The position numbers were made by a program, and so were the translations under genes. A stretch of 33,537 bases of DNA from an uncultured bacterium (lineage in GTDB: Bacteria > Verrucomicrobiota > Verrucomicrobiia > CAIQCK01), in contig CAIQCK010000028.1 of NCBI GenBank assembly GCA_903870275.1, positions 1 through 33,537 on the forward strand, in the 5' to 3' direction. The notes beneath the pieces were generated by a model. That model saw only the letters and a program-made list of their open reading frames with translations, made no database searches and was not told the DNA's origin. Positions 23,484 to 31,739 of this stretch are shown piece after piece (position 1 is the first letter of the stretch; each line of letters opens with the position of its first letter).

Positions 23484-24221
23484 ATGATTCCCGATTTTCT
23501 GTTCACACTGCCGCTGGCAGACATCACTTACTCGTTCACGGAGGCGCATCTGCCCGGCAAGGTCGTCATCGGCGTGCTGATGATCTTTTCGATCTTCGCG
23601 TGGACGGTCATGTTTACCAAGTTTGGCGAGATCAGCCGCACGCGGCGTTTGAACAAACAATTTCTGGAGGCGTTCCGTACGGAGAAAAGCGCGTTCGATC
23701 TTTTCACCCAACGCGTGCGGGTGGAGGGGTGTTCGCTCTACGAGATCTACAACGCCGGTTGCAAGGAGTTGAAAAATTATCACGGCATCCAGTCCGACCC
23801 GACGGCGGCGATGGGATTGCTGGCGTCCGCCGCCGGCAAACGCGTCACGCTCAAGCAAATGGACCACGTCAAGGGCGTGATCGAACGGACGGTGGCGGAG
23901 CAGGGTCTGAAACTGGAGCAGGGTTTGGTGATGCTGGCGACGGCGGTCAGCGGCGCGCCGTTTCTCGGATTGCTCGGCACGGTCTGGGGCGTGATGGACG
24001 CGTTCGGCGAGATTGCCATTCAGGGCAACGCCAGCCTCACAACGATGGCGCCTGGCGTCAGCGGCGCGCTCATCACAACGGTGACGGGCCTGCTGGTGGC
24101 GATTCCCTCGATGTTCGCCTACAACTGGCTGGTGCACAGCATTCGCGGGATGACCGTGGAGATGGACAACTTCGCCAACGAGCTGGCCACGGCGCTGGAG
24201 CGCGAGTTCGCGATGGAGTAA
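23484..24221 (+). CDS. tolQ: TolQ/ExbB-type proton channel protein
   Basis: 245 residues from ATG 23484, preceded by GAGG; an in-frame ATG at 23469 is the alternative. It has the MotA/TolQ/ExbB layout: one N-terminal helix (about 27-47, VVIGVLMIFSIFAWTVMF), a large cytoplasmic loop, then two helices (about 148-170 and 185-210) with the hallmark GLLGTVWGVMDAF and ITTVTGLLVAIPSMFAYN. It forms a proton channel with TolR that energises the Tol-Pal system during cell division and outer-membrane constriction. The following genes tolR, a TonB/TolA-like gene, tolB and pal make the Tol assignment firm over ExbB or MotA. Confidence 0.92.
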   Translation: MIPDFLFTLPLADITYSFTEAHLPGKVVIGVLMIFSIFAWTVMFTKFGEISRTRRLNKQFLEAFRTEKSAFDLFTQRVRVEGCSLYEIYNAGCKELKNYHGIQSDPTAAMGLLASAAGKRVTLKQMDHVKGVIERTVAEQGLKLEQGLVMLATAVSGAPFLGLLGTVWGVMDAFGEIAIQGNASLTTMAPGVSGALITTVTGLLVAIPSMFAYNWLVHSIRGMTVEMDNFANELATALEREFAME

Positions 24222-24225
24222 CGCC

Positions 24226-24642
24226 ATGCGCCGCTTTTCCCAACGTCATCTGTCGGTGCTGGCGGAGATCAACATCACGCCGCTGCTGGACCTGGCGTTC
24301 GTGCTGCTGATCATCTTCATCATCACGACCCCGCTGTTCGAGCAGTCCATCGGCGTCAACCTCGCCAAGGCCGCCAAGGCGCAACAGCAAAACCCCACGC
24401 ACGGCCGCACGGTGAGCATTGACAAGGCGGGACAGATTTACATTGACCGCTCGCCGGTGGACACGGAGACGCTGCGCGCGTCCATGAACGCGTTGCACAA
24501 CGAGGAGCCGGACGTGGCGGTGTTGATCCGGGTGGACAAAGAGCAGCAATTCGAGAAATTTGTGCAGGTGCTGGACGTGCTCAAAGGCGCCGGCATCAGT
24601 CACGTCGGCATTGTGGCATTGACCGAAGGTCGGACGCGTTAG
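24226..24642 (+). CDS. tolR: TolR/ExbD-type protein
   Basis: 138 residues, starting 4 nt after the tolQ stop. Near the N-terminus INITPLLDLAFVLLIIFIIT places the essential proton-carrying Asp22 in the single transmembrane helix. The periplasmic part shows the ExbD/TolR fold (VSIDKAGQIYIDRSPVDTETL then DVAVLIRVDKEQQFEKFVQVLDVLK and SHVGIVALTEG). It pairs with TolQ to use the proton motive force. Confidence 0.93.
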   Translation: MRRFSQRHLSVLAEINITPLLDLAFVLLIIFIITTPLFEQSIGVNLAKAAKAQQQNPTHGRTVSIDKAGQIYIDRSPVDTETLRASMNALHNEEPDVAVLIRVDKEQQFEKFVQVLDVLKGAGISHVGIVALTEGRTR

Positions 24643-24644
24643 CG

Positions 24645-25724
24645 ATGGAAGCGAAAAAAGACGATCCCAGATACCGCTGGAACCTGTTTGTTTCGGCGGT
24701 GCTGCATGTTCTGCTGATTGGCGCGGTGATGATGTGGGCCGCGTTCGCGCCGAAGCAGGCCGACCAACCGGTGTGGCTCGAGCTCGGCATGGGCGGTGAG
24801 GCCGGCGGCGGCAGCGGCAGCGAAGGCGGCGGCAGCCCGGGACCAAGCCAGCCGTCCACAACACCGTCCGATGAACCCGCGCCCGCTCCGCCCGGCCAGC
24901 CCAATGTGGCCGAAGAAGCGTCAAAGCCCGCGCCGATATACGAGCCCGTCAAGCATGTGACACCGCCGAAGCCAAAGGAGGATACGCACCAGCCCGTCGT
25001 CCACATGGATCAGCCGAAGAAGATCGAGAAGCAGCCCAAGCCGGAGACCAAACCGCAGCCGCCGCATCCGACGAAAGTCGAAGACAACAACAAGATCAAA
25101 ATTTCCAACACGGTGGTGCAGCGGCCGAAACCCGGCGTGCAGAATTCCACCGCGGTGACTAGCAAAGGCACCGGTCCCCCTGACAGCAAAGGTAAGAACC
25201 CCAAGCTGGCCGGCCGCAGTTTCAACGCGGACGCTTTCAAGAGAGGTATGCTCGGCAAACTGGGCTACGGTTCCAACACCGGCACCGGGCCCGGCACGGG
25301 CAACGGCAACAAATCGGGTCCGGGACAGGGCAAAGGTTCCGGCCAATATGCGGGTCTTGGCACCGGCCCGGGCAACAGACCCGGCACCGGCGGCGGTCCC
25401 GGCACAGGGCCCGGCACCGGCGGCGGTTTGCCGTCGGAGTTCGGCTGGTATTATCAATTGATCAAGGATGCGATGGATCACGCGTGGACGCAGCCGAGCC
25501 AGTTGCAGGGGCACTTGACGTGCGTGGTTTTCATCCGCATCCAGCGCGACGGCACCATCACCAACGTCTGGTTCGACCGGAAGTCGGGCAATCCCGTGAT
25601 GGACGACACAGTGGTTTCTGCGGTAAACAGTGTGGGCCGGATCCGGCCGTTGCCGCCCGGCTTGGGCGGCGGTTACGCGGACATCCCGGTGGAATTTGAA
25701 CTGAAGCCGAAAGGACACGGCTAA
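24645..25724 (+). CDS. TolA/TonB-like energy-transducing protein
   Basis: 359 residues, 2 nt after tolR. One N-terminal helix (about 13-34, LFVSAVLHVLLIGAVMMWA) anchors it in the inner membrane. Residues about 50-265 are a long disordered spacer: Gly/Ser-rich, then Pro/Lys-rich (PPKPKEDTHQPV, KPETKPQPPHPTKVED), then a glycine tract with GTGPGTG units (about 208-263). The C-terminal 90 residues (from about GWYYQLIKDAMDHAW) form a TonB/TolA-type domain with LTCVVFIRIQRDGTITNVWF and NPVMDDTVVSAV. Position makes TolA function likely, bridging TolQR to TolB/Pal, but the domain is closer to the TonB_C pattern, so I leave the symbol open. Confidence 0.85.
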   Translation: MEAKKDDPRYRWNLFVSAVLHVLLIGAVMMWAAFAPKQADQPVWLELGMGGEAGGGSGSEGGGSPGPSQPSTTPSDEPAPAPPGQPNVAEEASKPAPIYEPVKHVTPPKPKEDTHQPVVHMDQPKKIEKQPKPETKPQPPHPTKVEDNNKIKISNTVVQRPKPGVQNSTAVTSKGTGPPDSKGKNPKLAGRSFNADAFKRGMLGKLGYGSNTGTGPGTGNGNKSGPGQGKGSGQYAGLGTGPGNRPGTGGGPGTGPGTGGGLPSEFGWYYQLIKDAMDHAWTQPSQLQGHLTCVVFIRIQRDGTITNVWFDRKSGNPVMDDTVVSAVNSVGRIRPLPPGLGGGYADIPVEFELKPKGHG

Positions 25725-25748
25725 TTTTTGTTTTTTAGGAGTCATTTG

Positions 25749-26966
25749 ATGAAATATCGTATGTGGAGTTTGTTGGTTGTGAGTGTGGCTGCGAGCATGG
25801 CCATGGCGGCGCAAAGCACTGTGATTAGAATTACCCATGGTGCGGCGGAAAAGATCAACATCGCCGTCGAGCCGTTCGGCGGCGACACGAGCGCGCAGCA
25901 AATCGCGGCGGTGCTTGCCAGCGATCTGGTGCGGTCGGACTGGTTCAACTACGTCGCCGCGGCCAACGCGGAAGTGATCGTGCGCGGCACCGTGTCGGGC
26001 GGCGCGCTCAACGGGGCGGTCTTCAGCCGTGGCGGCACGACGCCGGTGCTGCAAAAAGTATGCGCCGGCGACGGCTCCAATCCGCGTAGCGTAGCGCACC
26101 AGATGGCCGACGAAATCGTCCGCAACATCGCCGGCAAGCCCGGTATTGCGCAGACCAAGATCGCCTGCGTCGCCAACGGCAACGGCAGCAAGGAGCTTTA
26201 CGCGATGGACTACGACGGCGCCAACGTCAAGCGCCTCACCAACGACCACACGCTCACCGTGCGGCCGCGTTTCGGTCCGAACCGCCGCACGCTCGTCTAT
26301 ACCAGCTACCGCAGCACATGGCCGGACGTTTACATTATGCCGGACATCGCCGCGCCCGCGCCGCGCTGCGTGGCGTCGTATTCCGGCCTGAACACCGGCG
26401 GCGCGATTTCGCCCGATGGCCGGCGGCTCGCCCTCATCCTCAGCAAGGACGGCAATCCCGAACTCTACATCAAGGACCTGACCTCCGGCGGACTGACGCG
26501 ACTCAGCCGCACGCGGCAGGCGGAGGCCTCGCCGTGCTGGTCGCCGGATGGTTCGCAAATCTGTTTTGTCAGCGACCGCGCGGGCCAGCCGCAGCTTTAC
26601 ATCATGTCCGCTTCTGGCGGCGAGGCGAAGCGCGTCACCTTCGGTGGCTACAAAACCGAGCCGGATTGGGCGGCGTGGTCGGTGTCGCCGGAAGTGCCGG
26701 ACATTTGTTTCTGTGCGCGCGCCGGCCGGCAATTCCAGATTTTTGGCCTGAAGTCGCACACCGGCGAGGAGCTGTTACTGACGAAGGACGGCGCAGACAA
26801 TGAAGACCCGTGCTGGGCGCCAGATGGCCGGCACATCGTTTATTCACGAACGCTCGGCCACCGGTCGTCGCTTTATATCCTTGACGCCTTTACGGGTCGG
26901 GCGATAGAACTCAATCCACATTTGAGCGTCCTCGGTGATTGTACGGCACCGGCGTGGTCGCGTTGA
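25749..26966 (+). CDS. tolB: Periplasmic beta-propeller protein TolB
   Basis: 405 residues from ATG 25749, with AGGAG about 9 nt upstream (the frame opens at a TTG, 25728). A signal peptide (about 1-20, ending SMAMAAQ) precedes the N-terminal domain (NIAVEPFGGDTSAQQIAAVLASDL). The C-terminal six-bladed propeller has the WD40-like/PD40 repeats: LYAMDYDGANVKRLTND, AISPDGRRLALILSKDGNPELYI, CWSPDGSQICFVSDRAGQPQLY and CWAPDGRHIVYSR. TolB binds Pal and is a periplasmic part of Tol-Pal. Order and strand agree with the canonical operon. Confidence 0.95.
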   Translation: MKYRMWSLLVVSVAASMAMAAQSTVIRITHGAAEKINIAVEPFGGDTSAQQIAAVLASDLVRSDWFNYVAAANAEVIVRGTVSGGALNGAVFSRGGTTPVLQKVCAGDGSNPRSVAHQMADEIVRNIAGKPGIAQTKIACVANGNGSKELYAMDYDGANVKRLTNDHTLTVRPRFGPNRRTLVYTSYRSTWPDVYIMPDIAAPAPRCVASYSGLNTGGAISPDGRRLALILSKDGNPELYIKDLTSGGLTRLSRTRQAEASPCWSPDGSQICFVSDRAGQPQLYIMSASGGEAKRVTFGGYKTEPDWAAWSVSPEVPDICFCARAGRQFQIFGLKSHTGEELLLTKDGADNEDPCWAPDGRHIVYSRTLGHRSSLYILDAFTGRAIELNPHLSVLGDCTAPAWSR

Positions 26967-26990
26967 ATTGCGGATTTCGCATTGTATAAT
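26963..26990 (+). promoter_or_regulatory. Candidate internal promoter of pal
   Basis: TTGAAT (26963-26968), a 16-nt spacer and a perfect TATAAT (26985-26990) lie across the tolB stop and just before pal, whose GGAG ribosome site and ATG (27014) follow. This would allow pal expression independent of the upstream tol genes. Confidence 0.55.
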
Positions 26991-27013
26991 ACTGTTGGAT
27001 CGAAGGAGATAAA

Positions 27014-27565
27014 ATGAACATCAGATTGTTGACGAAGATTAGCGTTCTCAGCCTCACCGTCGCCCTCAGCGCCGGCATGGTCGGTTGCAAGAAGAAGACT
27101 CATCCGACTGGCGTCGGCCCCGGCCTCGGCACGGAAGGCACCGGCCCCGTGGTCGTGGCGCCGCCGACGGAGCCCGGCGCGATGGGGCAGCGCATCGGCA
27201 ACCTGAGCCAGCGCAACCAGCCGCCGCGTCTCGCGGCCGACACCGTTCACTTTGCCTTCGACAGCTCGGTGGTCAATCCCAGCGAGCGGCCGAAGCTTGA
27301 CGACATGGCCGCCTACATGCGCGAGAAACCGAACGATGTCATCACCATCGAAGGCCACTGCGACGAGCGCGGCACAGCCGAGTATAACCGGTCGTTGGGC
27401 GAGCGCCGCGCGCAGGCGTGCCGCGAATACCTGACCAGCACCGGCATTGATGGCAACAAGCTGCAGACCATCAGCTACGGCAAAGAGAAGCCGGCGGACC
27501 TCGGCCACGGCGAAGAAGCGTGGGCCAAGAACCGCCGCGCCGAATTCATCATCACCGGCCAATAA
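27014..27565 (+). CDS. pal: Peptidoglycan-associated lipoprotein Pal
   Basis: 183 residues with a lipoprotein signal: basic start, hydrophobic core, then MVGC with the lipidated Cys25. A flexible Gly/Pro linker (about 30-65) leads to an OmpA-like peptidoglycan-binding domain (about 75-183): VHFAFDSSVVNPSERPKLDDMAAYM, EGHCDERGTAEYNRSLGERRAQACREYL and KNRRAEFIITGQ. The EGHCDERGT-type motif is diagnostic of Pal. It anchors the outer membrane to peptidoglycan and is released by TolB. A terminator follows. Confidence 0.95.
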   Translation: MNIRLLTKISVLSLTVALSAGMVGCKKKTHPTGVGPGLGTEGTGPVVVAPPTEPGAMGQRIGNLSQRNQPPRLAADTVHFAFDSSVVNPSERPKLDDMAAYMREKPNDVITIEGHCDERGTAEYNRSLGERRAQACREYLTSTGIDGNKLQTISYGKEKPADLGHGEEAWAKNRRAEFIITGQ

Positions 27566-27589
27566 TCGCGACGGCTGGTTTCACATTCG

Positions 27590-27624
27590 AAACGGCCCGG
27601 ATGATGCGCGTGTCCGGGCCGTTT
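27590..27624 (+). terminator. Intrinsic terminator of the tol-pal operon
   Basis: A 12-bp stem, AAACGGCCCGGA (27590-27601) with TCCGGGCCGTTT (27613-27624), encloses an 11-nt loop and runs into a short TTTTG tail 25 bp past the pal stop. A smaller stem (27658-27664 with 27669-27675) lies in the tatA leader. Confidence 0.8.
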
Positions 27625-27701
27625 TGTCCGATGGAGTTGGAGTTTTACATTTGAACGGGAAGGTCCTAACCTTCCATGAATCTTAGGAACGGAGAAGAGA
27701 C

Positions 27702-27983
27702 ATGAACGTAATATTGGGTGTTTGGGATTTGGGGATGGGACAGATCATCCTCATTCTGCTCGTGGTGTTGCTGATGTTTGGCGCAAAAAAACTGCCCGAT
27801 CTGGCCAAGGGGCTGGGCCAGGGCATCAAGGAATTCAAGAAGGCCACGCGCGACATTCAGGACGAAGTCACCAAGGCCGCCAACGCGCCCGACGAGCCGG
27901 TCTCCCGTCCCGCGCCACCGGCGCCGGCACCGACGAAGACCGCTTCTGCCGAGCCGGAAAAACCGCAAGCGCCGCAATCCTGA
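27702..27983 (+). CDS. tatA: Twin-arginine translocase subunit TatA
   Basis: 93 residues from ATG 27702 with GGAG upstream. It has one N-terminal helix ([20 protein letters not shown]), the conserved Phe-Gly at its end, then the amphipathic helix [21 protein letters not shown]. The remainder is a Pro/Ala-rich tail. TatA oligomers form the translocation pathway for folded proteins. tatC is 48 bp downstream on the same strand; no tatB is present between them, so a minimal TatA-TatC system or a tatB elsewhere is implied. Confidence 0.93.
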   Translation: MNVILGVWDLGMGQIILILLVVLLMFGAKKLPDLAKGLGQGIKEFKKATRDIQDEVTKAANAPDEPVSRPAPPAPAPTKTASAEPEKPQAPQS

Positions 27984-28031
27984 CGCGCACGCCTCGCGCG
28001 AACCGGCGCGGGGTGATCAGTAAAACCTGCC

Positions 28032-29228
28032 ATGGCCGAGCCATCCGATACACCGCCTCCCGGTCACGAGCCGGACGAAGAAGAGGAGTTGGAAACCAAG
28101 CCGTTTCTGGACCACCTCGAAGACCTGCGGTGGACCCTCCTGAAATCGCTGGCGGCGGTGTTCGTCACCATCTCCGTCTCGTTCTACGGCCTGCCGTGGA
28201 TCATGACCGCGCTGGAGTGGCCGCTGCGCGGTGTCGCCTTAGTCTTTCGCGAGCCAGTGCCGTTGACGGCGCGCGACCTGCGCCACGCCGGCGACTTCGC
28301 CACCAAGCTGAGAAACCCGCCCGATGCCTTGGCGCGATACCTTGCGGAGCATCTTACCGAGGGCACTCAAAAGGAGCTACAGACACTGGATCCGACCAAG
28401 CCCGCGCCCCGGGCGTTGCGGTCAGACTTGGTGGATGATCTCAATAAGATCACGGAAGGCGAGTGCCTCTACACGCCGGATCGATTTTCAAATATCAAGC
28501 TGAGCGATGAGGCGCTGGAGTGGGTGCAACAAAAACCCAGTGGCAAGGAGCGCATTCGGCTCAACCGCCTGCTGTTGGAGGAGGCGTATCCTCTCGAAAT
28601 CGAAAGGCTCAATGAGCCGAATGATTTTGATCCGGGCAAGTTCCTCAAAACCATCGGACCGGGCGAAGTATTTATTTTTTCCATCAAGCTCGCCGTTTAC
28701 GCCGGCACGCTCCTGGCGCTGCCGTTCATCCTTTATTATATCGGCCAGTTCGTCCTGCCGGCGCTGACGCGGCGCGAGAAACGCTACATCTGGCCGGCGT
28801 TCGCCTTCGGCGGCGGATTGTTCTTCCTCGGCGCCGGTTTTTGTTTTTTCTGGATCATGCCGCGGGCATTAATGGTCAGCATCGCGTGGGCGCGATGGAT
28901 GCACGTGGATCCCACGTTCTGGCGCGTCGGCGAATACGTCGCGTTCGTCACCGGCTTCATGCTCGGCATGGGGCTGGCATTCGAAACACCGGTGGTGCTG
29001 CTGTCGATGGTGAAGATGGGCATCATCAGCCATGCCGGCTTGAAAAAAGGCCGCCGCTTCTGGATTGTGTTCGCGCTCGTCGCCGGCGCGCTGCTGACGA
29101 CGCCGGAGGTGTTCACCCAACTCGTCATGGCCGTCGTCCTCTGCGCGCTCTACGAATTGAGCGTCTGGGGTGCCTGGCTCATCGAACGCCGCGAACGCCT
29201 GGCGGCGGAGAAGGCGGACAAGGAGTGA
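28032..29228 (+). CDS. tatC: Twin-arginine translocase subunit TatC with a large periplasmic insertion
   Basis: 398 residues against about 250 for typical TatC. The conserved FLDHLEDLRWTLLKSLAAVF (about 25-44) gives the N-terminal motif and first helix. Between helix one and the conserved GPGEVFIFSIKLAVYAGTLLALPFILYY (209-236) lie about 137 residues (71-207) where about 20 are usual. This insertion is charged, mostly helical-looking and without transmembrane segments. It would sit in the first periplasmic loop. The remaining helices (PALTRREKRYIWPAFAFGGGLFF onward) are normal. The start follows tatA by 48 bp. Confidence 0.92.
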   Translation: MAEPSDTPPPGHEPDEEEELETKPFLDHLEDLRWTLLKSLAAVFVTISVSFYGLPWIMTALEWPLRGVALVFREPVPLTARDLRHAGDFATKLRNPPDALARYLAEHLTEGTQKELQTLDPTKPAPRALRSDLVDDLNKITEGECLYTPDRFSNIKLSDEALEWVQQKPSGKERIRLNRLLLEEAYPLEIERLNEPNDFDPGKFLKTIGPGEVFIFSIKLAVYAGTLLALPFILYYIGQFVLPALTRREKRYIWPAFAFGGGLFFLGAGFCFFWIMPRALMVSIAWARWMHVDPTFWRVGEYVAFVTGFMLGMGLAFETPVVLLSMVKMGIISHAGLKKGRRFWIVFALVAGALLTTPEVFTQLVMAVVLCALYELSVWGAWLIERRERLAAEKADKE

Positions 29229-29252
29229 GTCGGACAAAACGGAGAGACTGAC

Positions 29253-29540
29253 ATGGCTTTGAAATCCTCCTACGACCTCGCAATGGAACGGCTCGGCAAA
29301 ACGCTCGGTCCGCAGCGCAAGCTGACCGGCAGCCAGAAAAAGCAACTGGCGGAAATTGACTCGATTTACATGGCGAAGATTGCCGACCTGGAGCTTTCCA
29401 TGAACGACAAGATCGCCGCCGCCCGCGCCGCCCAGGACGTAGAGAAAGTCCTGAACTGGGAACAAACGTTGCTCGCCGAGCGGCAAAAGCTGCGCGACGA
29501 GTGCGAGACGAAAAAAGAAAAACTCCGCATGTCTTCCTGA
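29253..29540 (+). CDS. Small coiled-coil hypothetical protein
   Basis: 95 residues, 24 bp after tatC, with GGAGAG upstream of the ATG. It is almost entirely helical and charged; the stretch from LTGSQKKQLAEIDSIYMAKIADLE onward shows heptad spacing of hydrophobic residues through ERQKLRDECETKKEKL. No signal peptide or membrane helix is visible, so a cytoplasmic location is likely. I recognise no family with a known function. Proximity to tatAC suggests co-transcription but gives no function. Confidence 0.6.
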   Translation: MALKSSYDLAMERLGKTLGPQRKLTGSQKKQLAEIDSIYMAKIADLELSMNDKIAAARAAQDVEKVLNWEQTLLAERQKLRDECETKKEKLRMSS

Positions 29541-29561
29541 AGCCGGCCGCTGGTTCCGCGG

Positions 29562-30563
29562 TTAGGAAACTAGAGGGGGATCGTTCACCCTCACGGGCGC
29601 CGGACACAGGCGCGCGTCTTTTCGGAGCCGGACGAGAAGGAACGCGAAGGCGACAACGAAAAGAGCGTTGGACGCCATCAACTCGACCGACCCGCGATGA
29701 GCGGCGATGAGAACGCCGACCAGCACAAAGACGGCGTTGTCGCCAATGGAGAACAGGAGGCACGTCATCACCGGCAGCGCGGATTGTTTCAGGAGCCACC
29801 TGAAAACCAACGCGAGCGCCAGAATATAATACCCGCAAAAAACCAGCGCGGGCACCTTCGCGCGGCAGAGGAGCAAAGGCGCGAGAAACAGCGTCAGAAA
29901 ACCCAGTACGCCCATGAGCGCCGGTTTCAGGCGAAAAGGTTTCTCATCGTTCAGGGTGGCTGGCCGCGAAATCCGGGTGGCGACCCACGCCAGCAATCCC
30001 ATGGCCAACAGCATGAGAACATAATGAGGAACCTGGCCCGGCCCCCTTGCCTTGTTGTGGCCGAAGAAATTCAGTGTGAGGATCAACACCGTCGGCACCG
30101 CCAGCCATAGCGCGCCCTTCCGGCTGAGCCACGGTTCCTCGCGATGCGCCGGAAAAAAATAATACGTGATCAGCACCGGATAGAGGAACGCGTGAAAAGC
30201 GTGCCAGACGCTGATGAAGATGGCCCACGGAATACAAATGCCCGCCACGTAGCCGTAGCCGTCGAACAGGTTGATGGGCACGCCTTGGGCCAGGTAGAAC
30301 GTCTTGGCCAGTATCCCCTCATTGATAATGCCGTAGAAAAGGCCGAGGCAGATCATGCCGGGAACACCCATTCGGTTCCGGCAGGCGATCTCCCGCAACA
30401 ACAGCACAGGAAAGCCGTATCCGATCGTGGCGAGGAGGAGAAAGCCGAGCGGGTTGAAGAACTTGGAAGGCGGGATGTTGCCGGAAAGCAGTTCCGTCAG
30501 AAACGGTGTGATCAGCAGCAACGTCAGGATCGGTTTCCAATGCGCCCGCGCGGAAGGTCTCAT
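29562..30563 (-). CDS. Multi-pass membrane protein of unknown function
   Basis: 333 residues with about eight hydrophobic segments. The N-terminal half contains ITPFLTELLSGNIPPSKFFNP, GYGFPVLLLREIACRNRMG and GLFYGIINEGILAKTFYLAQG, whose paired acidic and basic residues within helices recall membrane proteases of the CPBP type, although the family's exact EExxxR motif is not present. An enzymatic role is therefore only a possibility. The gene converges with the coiled-coil gene; about 180 bp to its right (30564-30746) hold nothing I recognise. Confidence 0.6.
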   Translation of the reverse strand: MRPSARAHWKPILTLLLITPFLTELLSGNIPPSKFFNPLGFLLLATIGYGFPVLLLREIACRNRMGVPGMICLGLFYGIINEGILAKTFYLAQGVPINLFDGYGYVAGICIPWAIFISVWHAFHAFLYPVLITYYFFPAHREEPWLSRKGALWLAVPTVLILTLNFFGHNKARGPGQVPHYVLMLLAMGLLAWVATRISRPATLNDEKPFRLKPALMGVLGFLTLFLAPLLLCRAKVPALVFCGYYILALALVFRWLLKQSALPVMTCLLFSIGDNAVFVLVGVLIAAHRGSVELMASNALFVVAFAFLLVRLRKDARLCPAPVRVNDPPLVS

Positions 30564-30746
30564 TGCCCCCAGATACCCGCCGCCGTGGCGAATGGTTACA
30601 GTCCCAAGCAGCCGCTAGCGGCGTTGAGCCGTCTGCTGCTTCAGTTTCAACACCACTTCCGCCGCAAGATCGGCACGAAGGGATCAACAGGGTCTTGCAA
30701 CGGCCCGCTGGCAATCAGGAGGCAGCGGGGTGTTGCTGGCTTGCGC

Positions 30747-31184
30747 TTACTTCATCGCTTGCTCCAGCGCCGCGATGAAGGCCTTCGGACCGCCTTCCAG
30801 ATAACCGACCTGCCGCCAAGCCTCCCCGCCGCTGCTCTTCAACAACAGCAGCGTCGGAAAACCTTGCACCCCGTATTTCTCCTTCAATGCCATGTTCGCG
30901 GCCTTCAGTTTGTCGTCCTGTGCTTTGGCATGGGGAAAATCCAGTTCCACCAACACGAGCTTCTTCTTCGCGTATTCGGCGAACTCCGGCGTCGAGAGCA
31001 CCTCTTGCTTGAACTTGATGCACCAGCCGCACCAATCCGAGCCGGTGAAGTCCACCAGCACCATTTTCTTTTCCTGTTTGGCCTGCGCCAGCGCTTTGGG
31101 CATGTCGGTGAGCCAGTCAGCCCCGGCGGCGTTCATCACGAAGGCCGGGCAGATGGCGAGAATTAAGACGATCAGTTTTTTCAT
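30747..31184 (-). CDS. Periplasmic thioredoxin-fold protein (CGWC)
   Basis: 145 residues from ATG 31184, with GGAGG about 10 nt upstream; the longer frame to 31286 adds an unconserved N-terminus. Signal peptide 1-21 (MKKLIVLILAICPAFVMNAAG). The thioredoxin fold begins LVDFTGSDWCGWCIKFKQEV with the active-site pair Cys52 and Cys55 in a TGSDWCGWC motif, and YGVQGFPTLLLL carries the cis-proline. Related proteins act as periplasmic thiol-disulfide reductases or isomerases. A rhodanese gene with similar N-terminus lies immediately upstream on the same strand. Confidence 0.85.
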   Translation of the reverse strand: MKKLIVLILAICPAFVMNAAGADWLTDMPKALAQAKQEKKMVLVDFTGSDWCGWCIKFKQEVLSTPEFAEYAKKKLVLVELDFPHAKAQDDKLKAANMALKEKYGVQGFPTLLLLKSSGGEAWRQVGYLEGGPKAFIAALEQAMK

Positions 31185-31213
31185 AAGGTTTGTCCTCCAA
31201 GGTTTGACGGCGA

Positions 31214-31243
31214 AGGATACACTGCCCCCGCATGTCCCGGCAA
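31214..31243 (-). promoter_or_regulatory. Candidate promoter of the thioredoxin gene
   Basis: On the minus strand TTGCCG (31243-31238), 18 nt, TATCCT (31219-31214), placed about 30 bp before the start codon at 31184. Weak prediction by consensus only. Confidence 0.3.
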
Positions 31244-31352
31244 TCGCATCCTCGCCGCCGTCGGCGCGACGGACCGCCGGCTGCAAGACATCTGAAACTG
31301 TCTCAAGCCCGGCGGCCCGCCGTCCGCAATCTTCACTATCCGGCGAAAAGCG

Positions 31353-31739
31353 CTACTCGCCCTTCTCCATCTTCTCGCCCGCCTGCTTCCAGCCAGAGAT
31401 GCCCGCCACCAGGTGCTTCACGTTGGTGTAGCCCAGCGCCTTGGCGGCTTTGGCCGCGGCCGCATACGCGCCGCAGGACGGCCCGCCGCAATAAGCCACC
31501 ACCAGCGCATCCTTGTCCTTGGGCAGCAGCGCCGCCAGGTTGCCCTTGCTCGCGCCGAACTCAATCGCGCCCGGGATATGACCCTGCGCCCAGGAATCCT
31601 TCCCGTTCACGTCAATGACCGTGACCTTCCGCGCGTTGATGGCATCCTTGAGTTCGCCAATGCTGATGTCCGGGAAGTCGCCCGCATAAGCGCCCGACGC
31701 GAACAAGGCCATTGCCAGTGCTACGATTACTTTCTTCAT
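31353..31739 (-). CDS. Periplasmic rhodanese-domain protein
   Basis: 128 residues from ATG 31739 (AGAGGA upstream). Signal peptide 1-19 (MKKVIVALAMALFASGAYA). The rhodanese fold shows ITVIDVN-type strand (VTVIDVNGKDSWAQGHIPGAI), then the active loop YCGGPSCGA with Cys84 and a second Cys89 five residues later, and ALGYTNVKHLVAGISGWKQAG at the end. The loop lacks the Arg that closes the CxxxxR loop of classic thiosulfate sulfurtransferases. It may carry persulfide sulfur or act in redox chemistry with the neighbouring thioredoxin, which is inference. Confidence 0.85.
   Translation of the reverse strand: MKKVIVALAMALFASGAYAGDFPDISIGELKDAINARKVTVIDVNGKDSWAQGHIPGAIEFGASKGNLAALLPKDKDALVVAYCGGPSCGAYAAAAKAAKALGYTNVKHLVAGISGWKQAGEKMEKGE

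Noticed and set aside
25265..25430. GTGPGTG-coding repeats as a minisatellite or CRISPR
   Set aside because: They are irregular and in frame within a long spacer of a TonB-like protein, a usual place for low-complexity tracts.
24921..26759. A 612-codon minus-strand frame opposite the TonB-like gene and tolB
   Set aside because: Composition is of an antisense shadow, and both opposite genes have clear domain evidence.
30564..30746. Possible small gene in the gap between the membrane-protein and thioredoxin genes
   Set aside because: Short frames here have no ribosome site, conserved pattern or sensible composition.
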